Below are positions 1-10,595 of a DNA stretch of 64,000 nucleotides, one piece after another. The notes beneath the pieces were generated by a model, which saw only the letters and a program-made list of their open reading frames with translations, was not told the DNA's origin and searched no databases. Position numbers and translations under genes: made by a program. Each line of letters begins with the position of its first letter. Positions within the stretch are counted from its first letter, which is position 1. Source of the DNA: Castanea sativa (taxonomy: Eukaryota; Streptophyta; Magnoliopsida; Fagales; Fagaceae); contig NC_134013.1 in the NCBI RefSeq assembly GCF_040712315.1, positions 4,685,001-4,749,000 of the forward strand, in the 5' to 3' direction.

Positions 1-426
1 ATTGGTAAAAAGTAATAAACACTTTTCCCCCATTGACATTAGGATCAACATTAATTTTTACCAAAATATTCAAACCATACTTTTTCAAGAATTTTTTTTA
101 CTTTTTACTTTTTCTTTAAATTTAACTGATTTTCTAATGGTATGAGCTATAATGCTTATCTATATCCATTAGGTCCATTTTGGATTGATTGAGCCTTAAA
201 CTGATTCTTCTTGTAAGTTTCTGTTTCAATTTTGAGCTCAAAAATCCGTTTTCTTTTTCTTAATTTTTGAGTTGAAAAGTATGAAATTTTATCCTATTTG
301 GTCCAAACTCTTTAGTTTTGAGCTAAGAAATACAAACAAAATAGACATTAGAAATTAGAGATATAAAAATGATAAATATTCACAAGATTACCTTTTATTT
401 GGAAAGAAAAAAAAAATTCTAAACTT
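1..426. other. Intergenic, no gene seen
   Basis: AT-rich sequence with several poly-T and poly-A runs. No open frame of useful length, no RNA gene and no recognisable element was seen. Confidence 0.5.
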
Positions 427-427
427 A

Positions 428-803
428 GTGAGTGTTTGGATCAAACTTATTCACGGCTTCGTTTTCTTCTTACGCGTTTTCTCTTTTTTCTTTTTCTTTT
501 TTTCTTTTTTTTTTAAGCTGCAGTTGTTGATTTTTCTCCCGTGAACAGTGCATTTGGATCCAACTTATTCACGGCTGCGTTTTCTTCTTGCGCGTTTTCT
601 CTTTTTTCTTTTTTTTTAGCCGTAGTTGTTGACTTTTCTCCCGTGAATAGTGCACCCGTGCACTGTTCACGGGACCCACAAACTTCACTTTTCAACAACT
701 TTTTCATTAAAAATGGGTCTCACAGCACTATTCACACATTTAAAAATTATTTTGTTACAGTGTTTTCAGTTTTTAGTAATAAATTCTATCCAAACAGACC
801 CTA
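428..803. mobile_element. MITE-like element with internal tandem duplication
   Basis: The ends look like imperfect terminal inverted repeats: TGTTTGGAT near 434 against ATCCAAACAGACCC ending near 801. Inside, a unit of about 118 bp is repeated, with TTTGGATC at 435 and again at 553, each followed by ATTCACGGC and a CGTTTTC-rich stretch. A near-perfect 34-base palindrome (640-673, CCCGTGAA...TTCACGGG) lies in the middle. No coding capacity. This is probably a Harbinger- or hAT-type MITE. A clear target duplication was not found. Confidence 0.5.
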
Positions 804-1412
804 AATGTAACATTATACATGTGTTTCATGGAATTAAGGTCTAATTTTTTTTTAATATTCTTGAAAATGTTCAAATTAGTCAACCGATTATAGTATATCA
901 TTTTTTGTCCTACGTCTCAAATTTTCTCGAAGGATTCGCCTCTAACTATTGACATTTCAAAGGCAATTCTTGAAGTGACATAGAATGGAGAACTGCAACA
1001 ATTAGAGAATAACTTGCTCTCCTCTAATAATTGCTCCTCTTTGATTGACTTAAACAATAACCCAAAATTAGGTCTTGAGCCTTTCAATGGCCTATTTTTG
1101 GTTTCAGGTAGCATTTCTGCATTTGCATTCTTAATAATCACAGTGTGTCTAGTGTGAAACTGTCAGCTGAACTTGCATCTCACATCAACAACATTTATAG
1201 GTACTAGAGTTTGGATATGGGCAATTATATTTCTTATTCGAACTCATTTGAAATTTCAATTTGCAAACAGAAGAAGGAGCTCTATCATCAGAGTGGGCAC
1301 ACTCTGATTAATTTGCAAAGGGTCAATTCATTTTAACCCAACAAGTGGTATCAAAGTGGGCACACTCTGATTAGGTTTTAATCTTTGCTGTGTGATCTAT
1401 TGATAAGTTGAT
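804..1412. other. Intergenic with a possible relic of an LTR element
   Basis: No gene. TGGTATCAAAG at 1346-1356 resembles a primer-binding site for initiator tRNA-Met. GTGGGCACACTCTGATTA occurs twice (about 1292 and 1355). GGTACTAGAGTTTGGAT occurs at about 1200 and again inside the LINE at about 1497. These may be remnants of an old LTR retrotransposon, but no LTR pair is visible. Confidence 0.3.
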
Positions 1413-1428
1413 AAGTTGCAAATTTTTT
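1413..1428 (+). repeat. 16-bp target-site duplication of LINE 1 (left copy)
   Basis: AAGTTGCAAATTTTTT is identical to 6172-6187, directly after the poly-A tail of the LINE. It marks the insertion point and fixes the LINE 5' end at about 1429. Confidence 0.8.
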
Positions 1429-1802
1429 GTATGATAAGTTGGTAAGGAGCTCTATCATCCCAGATCTTGTTGATAATGAGCTATGGTACATTTATAGGTA
1501 CTAGAGTTTGGATGTGTGCTTGGCCAAAGAAAGGGGGACTGTTGATCCTCCGGAGCTCGATACGGAATGCAGAAGTGACGCTAGTGTTCATGTTTCTTCA
1601 AAGGGGGATCGCATGACAGTGGATGCTGAACAGCTAGCACAAGGGGTTGGGGATGCATCTCCTCCCCTTGACTTACAGGCATAATTGCAAGTCATAAATG
1701 AAGAATTGGCAAAGTTTGATCAACGGGATGAGGACAATGTTGCGGAATCAACTGCTCTGTCAAGTGGAGTGGGTGCTCGGGTTATGGATTTAGCATTTTT
1801 TT

Positions 1803-2042
1803 TTGAAGAAATTGTTCACCCCCTCTAGGTCAAGCAAGCAAGCTTCGGTGAAGCAGAAGGTGTCACGGGGAGTAAGGCAGCCAAGTTTGCTTCCTGGGAG
1901 GATGGAATCAGTTTTATCAAAACGTATGAGGCAAGATTCAAATGAAGATAGGGAGGAAGAGAGTGGTCACAGGAAGAAAAGGACATCAACAACTTTTATT
2001 CAAATGGTGGAGGCTGATGATCAGCCCCACCAACAGCCATGA
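1803..2042 (+). pseudogene. LINE 1 ORF1 C-terminal remnant
   Basis: An open frame of 79 codons, basic and rich in Ser, Lys and Arg (RSSKQASVKQK, RKKRTSTTF), ends in a TGA that overlaps the ATG of the next frame (ATGA at 2039-2042). Position and composition match the C-terminal tail of plant L1 ORF1 (nucleic-acid-binding) proteins. Upstream, 1640-1800 encodes further ORF1-like sequence (a NEELAKFD-type segment) but is broken by an in-frame TAA near 1683. The N-terminal RNA-binding domains are absent. I infer a dead ORF1 fragment. Confidence 0.6.
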
Positions 2043-2875
2043 AACTCTTAGCTTGGAACTACAGGGGGCTTGGGAACTGCCGTGTAGTTCAAGAGCTTGT
2101 AGATATAGTACAAGCACAAGATCCCATGATTGTGTTTTTGTTAGAAATATTGTCAGTTAAGGAGCATGTGAAGTGGGTCCGAGATAGGATTTACATTGAT
2201 GGGTGTTTCACGATACCGAATAAGGGAAGGGGAGGGGGTTTGGCTTTACTTTGGAAGGCATGTGTAAATGTTTGGGTTGACAGTTTTTCAAAGTACCATA
2301 TAGATTCAATTGTTCATGGTGGTTCGAAAAATGCGTGGAGGTCGACTGGCTTTTATGGTGAACTTGAGACTAGTCAAAGACAGGAGAGATGGAATATGCT
2401 AAGAATGTTGAGCTCAAGGCCAAAACTCTCATGGTGTTGTTTTGGGGATTTCAATGAACTACTTGAGGTACACGATAAAAGGGGTGGTGTTTCTAGGACA
2501 TATAATTTGATGCAGGCCTTTCGTAACGTCCTAGATCTTTGTGGGTTTGTTGATTTAGGTTTCTCAGGTTCGAATTTCACTTGGCATGGTATTCGTAGGG
2601 GGGAGTTGATATGGGAGAGATTGGATAGGGGTGTTGCAAACTATGAGTGGTTAGCTAAGTTCCCCACGGGCAGGATTAAACATCTCAACTGCTTTACTTT
2701 GGATCATAGGCCAATTCTCTTCTTATTGGATGAGAATGGGGAACACCAAAGGTGGAGACGAAAGCCTTTTCGTTTTGAGGCTATGTGGGTTGAGGATCCA
2801 GGATGCAATGAGATAATTACTAGAGCATGGGATTGTACTCCTGAACGCCTATGTATGCAGCTACCACAAGATTAA
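2039..2875 (+). pseudogene. LINE 1 ORF2: APE-type endonuclease domain
   Basis: This 278-residue frame matches the exonuclease-endonuclease-phosphatase domain that nicks target DNA in plant L1 elements. Visible motifs are WNYRGLGN at residues 6-13, the metal-site glutamate in FLLE (residue 36), GDFNE at 136-140, NFTWHG at about 179-184 and LDHRPIL at 221-227 (usually SDHRPI, so Ser is replaced by Leu). The start ATG overlaps the ORF1 stop. The frame ends at TAA 2873-2875, before the reverse transcriptase, whereas an active ORF2 would continue. The region 2876-3310 holds the expected linker in broken frames. Confidence 0.85.
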
Positions 2876-3313
2876 AGCGGTGTAAGAAATATCTGAAGGC
2901 ATGGAGTCGGGATCACTTTGGGAATGTTCAGAGAAAAATTAAAATGGCGAAAGAGTAGCTCTAGAAGGTAGAGGTAGTTTCGGCCAGCTTTGGTAATCTT
3001 GAGGAAATTGTCCGTTTGAAGAAAGAGTTGAATTGTTTGTATGACAAGGAAGAAAAGATGTGGCAACAACGATCTCAGATTCAATGATTAAAGGGGGGGT
3101 GATTAGAATACTAAATTTTTCCATGGTTCGGCTACCTAGAGGAAGAAAAAAAATTTAATTAAAGAGTTACATGATGGGACTGGGATGTGGCAGGAGGATG
3201 AGGAGGTAGTTTCAGCCATATTGATTGAGTATTAATCTCAACTCTTCACTTCCTCATTGCCACATGATTTGGAGCGCATTGTGGAGGGGGTTTAACCTGT
3301 AATATCAGAAGAG

Positions 3314-4535
3314 ATGAGGAAAGCTCTTGCAAATCCTTACACCAGTGAGGAGGTTGGAGTTGCAATAAGGGAGATGGCTCCGCTTAAAGCTCCAGGTCCT
3401 GATGGTATGCCTCCTCTATTTTTTCAAACTTATTGGACTGATGTAGGTATGGATATTACCCAGGCTATGTTGTCTTGCTTAAATTTGGGCTATATTCTTA
3501 AATCTATCAATTATACTTTCATTACTTTGATCCCTAAAGTAAATAACCCGGAGAGAGTGTCTTATTTCTGACCCATTGGTTTTTGTAATGTAATATATAA
3601 AATTGTCAGCAAGGTGATGGCTAATCATCTTAAGCCTATGCTTAATTCTATTATTTTAGAGACTCAAAGTGCTTTTATTGCTGATAGATTGATTACTGAT
3701 AATATCTTAATAGCATTTGAATCTTTGCACCATATGAAGACTAACTACACAAGAAAGAAAGCTTTTATGGCGATGAAATTGGATATGAGTAGGGCTTATG
3801 ATAGGGTGGAGTGGAGCTTTCTTGAAAAAAATCCTCCTCAAACTGGGTTTTGAAGATTCTTGGGTGGCTTTGATTATGGAGTGTATTACCATAGTGTCAT
3901 ACTTTATTCTTGTGAATGGGGAACCAAAGGGTCTAATAAACTCCATCAAAAGGTCTAAGACAAGGGGATCATATTCTCCTTATTTATTCATGTTCTGTGC
4001 GGAAGGGTTAAATGCGTTGATTTGTAATGCCGCATCATGAGGAGAATTACAAGGGTTTTCTATTTGTCGAAATGGGCCTAAACTGACCCATCTCTTTTTT
4101 GCAGATCCACCTTGGAGGAGTGTAACACAATTCAAGAACTTTTTGCCTATTATGAAGTACCTTCGAGTCAAATGATTAATAAAGAGAAAACTACCTTATT
4201 CTTTATCAAGAACACGGACAAGAAATCCCAAGAGGCTATCAAGGTGGCTTTAAATGTGCCTGCCATACAACACTACGAGAAATATTTGGGTCTACCTTCT
4301 TACATGGGATGAAATAAGATGGCGTGTTTTACTCAGATCAAAGAAAGAATATGGGCAAGAATGCAAGGATGGAAGGAAAAGCTCCTATCCTTGGAAGGAA
4401 AAGCTCCTATCCCAGGCAGGAAAGGAGGTCATGATCAAGGCTGTGGTTCAATCCATTCTTGCTTACTCTATGAGTGTTTTCAAGCTTTCAGTTGGTTTAT
4501 GTAAAGATCTTGAGGCAATGATTAGGAAATTCTAG
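3314..4535 (+). pseudogene. LINE 1 ORF2: reverse transcriptase, frameshifted
   Basis: Fragments in several frames together read as a plant L1 reverse transcriptase. They include APLKAPGPDGMPPLFFQ (about 3377-3427), FITLIPK, KIVSKVMANHLKP, QSAFIADRLITDNILIAFE and KLDMSRAYDRVEW (about 3777-3814, holding a catalytic Asp). The box that should read FADDS reads FADPP at about 4102, next to a small deletion, so one catalytic Asp is lost. A TGA at about 3569 and later stops break the frame. HYEKYLGLPS (about 4270) and the QAGKEVMIKAVVQSI segment (about 4414-4460) follow in the usual order. Nonfunctional. Confidence 0.85.
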
Positions 4536-4550
4536 TGGGGTAGTGGTGAT

Positions 4551-5524
4551 TTGAAGAAAATTCATTGTGTCAAATGGAGTTCTTTATGCTCCTCTAAATC
4601 TATGGGTGGTATAGGCTTTCGTGATTTCCAAAAATTTAACAATGCTTTGTTAGCTAAACAAGTATGGCGCCTTCTTCATAACAAAAACACGCTTCTTTTT
4701 AAAGTCTTCAGTGCTAAATATTTTCCGACCGGTAGTATCCTTGAGGCTCCTATTCATCCGAAGTGTTCCTATGCCTAGAGAAGTATTTTGCAAGCTTGAG
4801 ATGTTATTAATCAAGGGGCAATTTGGAGGGTGGGAGTGGTCAATTAATAGATATTTGGAATCACTATTGGCTGCCAGACACAGCTTGTAGCAAAATTATT
4901 TCTCCTAAGGCTGATTCTTCAGTGACTCGAGTTTGTGATCTTTTCTATTCTGGTACTCAGATTTGGGATCTTGGGCGACTAGCGGAATGCTTCCTTCCTT
5001 GGGAAGCAGAGATGGTGGCTAGGATTCCTCTTTATGAAGATTGGGATGATGATATTTTAGTTTGGCTGTTAACTTCAGATGGTGAGTATAGTGTTCGTAG
5101 CGCATATCGTATGCTTGTTGCAGCGGAGTGTAGTTCTATGCCAAGTTCATCTTTCTCAAATCCTTCTCAGGCTTTTTGGAAGGCCATTTGGAAGATGAGG
5201 GTCCCAAATAAAATTCGGTATTTTGTTTGGCATGTTGTGAAGGACTCTCTCCCCATTAAACAGAATTTGAAGACAAGACATGTTCTGGTGGATGACATTT
5301 GTGATGGATGTGGAGATCATGTGGAGTCAATATTGCATTGTTTATGGTTGTGCGACCAGGCCAAGTTTGTCTGGAGATTGGACCCAGGGTTTAGTTTTTT
5401 ATTCGAAAAGAGTTCCGGTCTGTGCATGATATTTTGGAGGAGGTGTTCAAAAATGGATCCAGTTTTAGAGCTGCCTTGTTCGCTACAGTGGCTTGGTGTT
5501 TATGGCAATGATGCAACAGGGTGA
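4551..5524 (+). pseudogene. LINE 1 ORF2: connection and zf-RVT region
   Basis: Two frames (4551-4778 and 4823-5524) carry the conserved plant LINE segments [24 protein letters not shown], then FWKAIWKMRVPNKIRYFVWHV and CDGCGDHVESILHCLWLC. The last is the zinc-binding zf-RVT region with its Cys and His pattern intact. The TAG at 4776-4778 interrupts the normal reading (expected Trp). Function in the parent element: template binding between reverse transcriptase and RNase H. Dead here. Confidence 0.8.
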
Positions 5525-5539
5525 GGGAGCATTAACCTT

Positions 5540-6075
5540 CCTGGCAACTTCACGAGATTGGTGAGCAAGCTTTGGCGTTGGTTCATGAGTTCTGGGAGGT
5601 CCATAACTAGGAGGCGAGGAATCCGGTTTGACGGTCACCAATTCGCTAGTCTCCACCACCCGATGCCTGTTACAAAGGTAATTTCGACACTACCTTGTTT
5701 GATGGTTCGGATTGTGCTGGGATCGGAGTTATGTTTCAGGACTCTTCAGGGAATGTTATTGCCGCTTAAAGTCAACGAATTGGACAGACACCTTCGGTTG
5801 AACTATTTGAAGCTTTGGCAGCAAGGAGGGCAGTGGTTTTGGCTAAAGAATTAAGTCTATTTGATGTCATTATAGAAGGAGATTGTCTTCGGGTTGTTCA
5901 GGCTTTGGAGAAAACCAGTTCGTGCAAGACTCTGTTTGGCTATGTTGTTGAGGAAACTAAATGGCTGGGAAGTACGTTGTGGCATTGTCAGTTTTAACAT
6001 GTCCGTCTAAAGGGGAATAGGCTGGCTCATGGCCTAGCTAGAAGAGCAGTTTTATCTGCTGACACTAATGTATAG
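5540..6075 (+). pseudogene. LINE 1 RNase H-like C-terminus, frameshifted
   Basis: Two overlapping frames (5558-5854 and 5815-5997) and the following bases hold pieces of the RNase H-like domain common at the end of plant LINE ORF2. They include AARRAVVLAKELSLFDVIIEGDCLRVVQALE and, after a stop at 5995-5997, RLKGNRLAHGLARRAV. The first catalytic stretch is shifted out of frame at about 5670-5790. Confidence 0.7.
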
Positions 6076-6389
6076 GTAGAAGAACCACTTGGTGACTTGG
6101 AGAATGTATTCTAGTCTGATTTTGGTTATTTTTTTTAATAAAACTTTGCTTACCTTTTTCTTTAAAAAAAAAAGTTGCAAATTTTTTTAAGTTTATAAAC
6201 CCGAATGAAGTGGGTTTTGGGTAATTTAGGTTGTAAAATAGCAACTGGGGGGTGTTTACACCTCCCAATGGTAGTGCTCTTAAAGTAATTGCATCGGCTG
6301 GTGTAAAATTTCTGTCTATTTTGCAAAAAACAAAAACATACTTTTTCTATTTTACACACAAACTTTTACAAAACACCTACATCAATTTA

Positions 6390-6519
6390 GAGAGCTGCTA
6401 CGTCCACAATATTTTCACAACAAATCATATGTGGTTAGTTGTTATTAGTTCAAATTTGAACTATTAACAACCTACCACTTAAGATTTGTTATGAAAATGT
6501 TGTGGACGTATCATTTCTC
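6390..6519. mobile_element. Palindromic MITE (TACGTCCACAA family)
   Basis: A nearly complete inverted repeat. The left arm TACGTCCACAATATTTTCA (from 6399) pairs with the right arm ending GTTGTGGACGTA (6510), and the arms meet at TTCAAATTTGAA (about 6452). Matching is about 90% by eye over some 55 bp per arm. No coding capacity. Related copies occur at 12127-13085 and inside the tandem block at 13010-13770. Confidence 0.8.
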
Positions 6520-6723
6520 CATCAGTTTATCTAATCTAAACATTTATTCAATAAAATCTTTATTCTTTTACATTTTTTATTATTTCCTTCAATGTTGCAA
6601 AAGAGAGAGTGAAGTGGAGGAGAGAGAAATAAATAGTAAAATATTAAATGCAAAACTATAGTAACCACACATATATGCACGATTACTATAGCACTTTTGT
6701 ATATATGCACAATTTTGCAAGCA

Positions 6724-7791
6724 CAAATATGGGTGATTGATGAGGAGATGAATGAAAGTTTATGTAGAGAGTTTGAAGCAAGTGAAGTAGCTACTGCCCT
6801 CCAAAATATGGCACCCCTCAAGGCACTCGGTCCAAATGGTATGCCTCCACTCTTTTATCAACATTTTTGGAGCACGGTAAATCATAATGTCACCTCATCC
6901 ATATTGTCATGGTTGAACGCAGGTACTATACCTACTCCCCTAAACTATACTTTTATCACACTTGTTCCAAAAATAAACTCTCCTAAATATGCACACCAAT
7001 TTCACCCAATCAGCCTATGTAATGTCCTTTACAAAATTTATTCCAAAATTCTTGCAAATCGCCTCAAAAAATTACTCCCATCCATTATCACAGAACACCA
7101 ATCAACCTTCACTAAGGGTAGATTAATTTCTGATAATATTTTGGTGGCCTTTGAGACCTTGCATATTTTACAAAACTATAAGGGGGGTAATTATGGTTAT
7201 ATGGCACTAAAACTGGATATGACTATTGTAATGGGTTGTGTGAAAAAAGTATCATATTCGGTCTTAGTAAATGGAGAACCATGTGGGATGATTTTTCCTA
7301 CAAGGGGAATTAGGCAGGGAGACCCACTTTCCCCCTTCTTATTTCTTCTTTGTATGGAGGGCCTAAATGGTTTAATTAAAAAGACGGAATTACAAGGTGA
7401 CATCCATGGCTACTCCCTTTGTAGAAGGGGCTCAAAACTAACGCATCTGCTTTTTGCAGATGATAGTCTTATTTTTTGCAGGGCAACAATGTAGGAGTGT
7501 GACAAGGTTTTGGAGCTACTAAAAGAGTATGAAGAAGCCTTGGGTCAAAAAATGAATAGGAGTAAAACCTCTTTGTTCTTTAGCAAGTCTATTCCGGAGG
7601 AGGTGAAGCATGGAATCAAGGTGGCCTTAGGTGTTCCAGAAATCTTGCACTATGAAAAATACCTTGGGCTGCCCTCCTTAGTTGGGAAAGAAAAAAAAGA
7701 AAGTTTAACTACATTAAGGAGAAGGTTTGGTGGAAACTTCAAGGGTGAGAAGCAAAATTACTTTCACAAGCCGGAAGGGAAGTGCTCTTAA
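6724..7791 (+). pseudogene. LINE 2 reverse transcriptase with internal deletion
   Basis: The frame 6697-7494 reads MAPLKALGPNGMPPLFYQ, FITLVPKINS, HPISLCNVLYKIYSKILANRL, GRLISDNILVAFETL, then LDM fused straight to VSYSVLVNGEP. The block that should contain AYDRVEW has been deleted at about 7220-7250. Then GIRQGDPLSPFLFLLCMEGLNGL and an intact LLFADDSLIF follow (about 7450). A TAG at 7492-7494 separates the continuation (7510-7791, KMNRSKTSLFFSKS, HYEKYLGLPSLVGK). It has FADD but has lost the other catalytic block, the reverse of the damage in LINE 1. Confidence 0.85.
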
Positions 7792-7939
7792 AGGTGGTCA
7801 TACAAGTCATACCCACTTACACTATGGGATGTTTCAAATTGTTGGTCAGTTTGTGGAATGAAATTGAGGCTCTAATAAAAAGTTTTGGTGGGGCCAAAGA
7901 GGTAACCGTAGGAAAATCCATTGGGTTAAATGGGAAGAG

Positions 7940-9300
7940 ATGACAAAATCTAAGACTATTGGAGGTATGGGCTTTCGAGAGCTTGCTATGTTCAATGATT
8001 CACTTTTAGCAAAGCAAACATGGCTACTCTTGCATAATAAAACCTCACTCTTCTACAAAGTGTTTAAAGCTCGTTTCTTCCCCAATTCATCACTTATGGA
8101 GGCTGTCGACTTAAGGATGGGGTCTTATGCTTAGAAGAGTATACTTAGAGGATGAGACATCATTCAAAGGGGAGCATTATGGAGGGTAGGGATTGGAGAA
8201 AAAATAAATATTTGGTAGCAACGCTGGCTACCAAGAAAACACCCAACGCATCAGCCTACTTGCCCATTGGAGAGTTACGAAAATCATACCATTGACTCAC
8301 TTATTGACCCAAGCACAAGAAGATGGAATGAAGAGATGGTGGATGGATTGTTTGTGGAAGAGGATGCTAAGTTGATTAAGAAAATTCCCCTTAGCTGACA
8401 CGTGACAGAAGACACTTTGTATTGGCCTGACTCTACCTCAGGTTACTCTTGCAAGTCCAAATGTAGGTTCCTTAAAGAAGAGGAGTTGCAATTAAATTCT
8501 CAAATACCTCCAATCTGTGATAAGCGGGTTTAGAAGGAAGTATGGCAGATGCAAGGTCCCCCAAAGATAAAAAATTTTCTTTGGAAGGCCTGCTATAATG
8601 TACTTCCAACCAAACAAGCATTGATGTGAATGAAAATTTTAAAGGACACAATTTGTGAAAGGTGTAAACTGGCAGTAGAGGATTTGGTGCATGCTTTGTG
8701 ATCATGTCTAGAACTGGATGTTGTGTATCAGGAAAAATGGGGGTTCAGGTGTGAAATTGATTTCACATGTGTAAAGGAGCTGCTGTCATGGATGGTAGAG
8801 GAAGGAAAGCCATTGGAGCTGCTAGCATACACGGCCTGGACTATTCGGAATCAAAGGAACAAGGTGAGACTCAATCTACAAGCTAGACCACTGCACCAAG
8901 ATGCTGAATAGATAGCAGAAATGTTGGCGCAATACAGAGCCAACACAGAAGCTTTAGGTATGCAGGTAAGGAGCAACGGAAATGGAGGAAACAGATGGAG
9001 AGTACCGCAAGCTGGTTTTGTGAAAGTTAACATTGATGGCGCAGTCTTTGGTGAATTAAATAAGTCAGGTGTTGGAGTTGTAATAAGGGATAACAATGGG
9101 GTTGTTTTAGCTTTATGTTCAAGGAAGATGTTTCAGGTGTATATGGCTAAGGAGACAGAAACATTGGCTGCTTGGAAAGCCTTGATGTTCGCTTATGAGT
9201 TGGGGTTCTAGAATGTCATACTAGAAGGTAATGCTCTTGGTTTGATTCAAGCTTTGAACTCACAATAGCAGAACTTATGCCATTTGTGTCTGCTGGTGGA
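7940..9300 (+). pseudogene. LINE 2 zf-RVT and RNase H remnants
   Basis: Disconnected frames carry GGMGFRELAMFNDSLLAKQTW (7940-8134), then a zf-RVT-like CERCKLAVEDLVHAL (about 8658-8700). The RNase H start follows as [27 protein letters not shown] with [16 protein letters not shown] (8921-9211), stopped by TAG at 9209-9211. It continues as VILEGNALGLIQALNS to about 9268. Many stops; dead. Confidence 0.75.
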
Positions 9301-9547
9301 GGATGTGAAACTTTACTAGAATCATTTTCAAAGAGTGTTGTATTCTCATGTAAAGAGAAAAAACAACAATGTAACTCATAATTTGGCGAAACATGCTATA
9401 TGCATACCAGATTTACAAGTATGGATGAAAGATGTACCTTCTCATATTGTTTCGTTTTTACATTCGGATGTAACTCATTTACATTAATAAAAGTACATAA
9501 GTTCTTTCTTAAAAAAAAAACAATTTTTTGTATTTTGCACAATTTTG

Positions 9548-10159
9548 TAATCTCTAATGTGGTTGCTCTTAGGTTGCATATATGCAACCTTACTGTTCAC
9601 AGCTTGTAAAAAAAAAAAAATTTTAATATGTGGTTGTGTGTGAAAAGATAAAGTGAAAGGAGAAAAAGAGAAAGAATAATACTTTTTATTATTTTATTAG
9701 ATAGTTTATATTATTTTATTAGATTGTATGTAAAAAAAAAAATTGTGATATATGGTGAGTTGTAAAATACGTTGGTAAAATAGAAAAAATAGTGTTTGAG
9801 AAGCAAAATAAGTTTTTTTTGACATCCCTGGATGCTAATGCTCTAAGAGCATCAACATAAGCAAAAGTATGCAATTTTAACCCATCGAAAAGCTTACTTT
9901 ATTAATTTAGTACATAATTTTATAATAGACTTTACCTCACATATTTTATTATTCAATTTTATATATTAAAATAATATATACAACACATTAAAATAATATT
10001 TACTTAAAACTCATTCTAAAACAAAAAAAGAAAAATTGTATAATTAATAAATAGTAGGTCATGAGAGGAGAGAGAGTATAATAAAATAATAATAAATTTT
10101 TTTAGCATTTGTGAACGGTACTGTTCGGAATGGTACTGTTCACTCATGTTAAAAGTTTA
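9548..10159. other. AT-rich intergenic, MITE remnants
   Basis: No coding region. TGCTCTAAGAGCATCAAC at 9839-9856 is a typical end of high-copy plant MITEs. GTGAACGGTACTGTTC...TGGTACTGTTCAC near 10110-10142 forms a short palindrome. Confidence 0.4.
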
Positions 10160-10592
10160 GGGTGTGTTTAGTTGGGGTGAAAACAGGGAGGATGGAAAAT
10201 AGGATGGAAAATGTTCTTTTCCACTGTTTGGTTGAGGAAAAAAAATATGAGAGATAGAAAATAGAGGAGAAAGTTTTCCCTCCTAGGCCCACTTTTTTTA
10301 TCCTCCCAAATTATGAGGAAAATGAGGAAGGAAAAGTGATGAGAAATGCATTTTTCAAAAATACTTCACTTTATTACACTCACTTACCCCTCTCACTTTC
10401 TCACTATTATATAATAAGGACATAATAGTCAATTTATATAAACTATATTTTTCATCCTTTTCTTTTTCTCTCCAACCAAACAAAAAAGTTTTTCACCTTC
10501 CTATTTTTTCATCCCTCCAACCAAACACACACGAGAGAAAATCAAATCTTTTTTATCCTCCCTCTTTTTCACTCCTCCAACTAAATGGACCC
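10160..10592. mobile_element. PIF/Harbinger-like MITE
   Basis: Terminal inverted repeats: GGGTGTGTTTAGTTGG at the left against CCAACTAAATGGACCC at the right. It is flanked by the 3-bp duplication TTA (10157-10159 and 10593-10595), which is the Harbinger target preference. 433 bp, no open frame; the interior is a diverged palindrome of GGAGGATGGAAAA-type repeats. Confidence 0.75.
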
Positions 10593-10595
10593 TTA

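Larger units (their letters stand above)
1429..6171 (+). mobile_element. L1-type LINE retrotransposon (LINE 1), 5'-truncated and decayed
   Basis: This non-LTR retrotransposon is about 4.7 kb. In order it carries the C-terminal remnant of ORF1, an APE-type endonuclease, a reverse transcriptase, a zf-RVT zinc-binding region and an RNase H-like tail, then a poly-A tract ending at 6171-6173. A 16-bp target duplication flanks it (1413-1428 and 6172-6187). ORF2 is split by several stops and frameshifts, and the catalytic FADD box is damaged, so the element is not autonomous. The RRM and CCHC part of ORF1 is missing at the 5' end, as expected from incomplete reverse transcription. Confidence 0.9.
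6718..9520 (+). mobile_element. L1-type LINE, 5'-truncated (LINE 2)
   Basis: It begins directly in the reverse transcriptase domain and runs to a poly-A tract (9511-9520). A target duplication is visible: TGCACAATTTTG at 6706-6717 and 9536-9547, extendable to about 26 diverged bases that begin right after the poly-A. It belongs to the same broad group as LINE 1 (shared APLKA, HYEKYLGLPS and GGMGFRELAMFN segments) but is a separate, more decayed insertion. Confidence 0.85.
6275..9849. mobile_element. Possible hAT-type MITE interrupted by LINE 2
   Basis: TGCTCTTA (6275-6282) and TGCTCTAA (9839-9846) could be an 8-bp target duplication with one mismatch. Next to them, GCATC-containing ends (6291 and 9831 region) are roughly inverted. 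Without LINE 2 the element would be about 770 bp, AT-rich and non-coding. The match is imperfect, so this is tentative. Confidence 0.3.
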
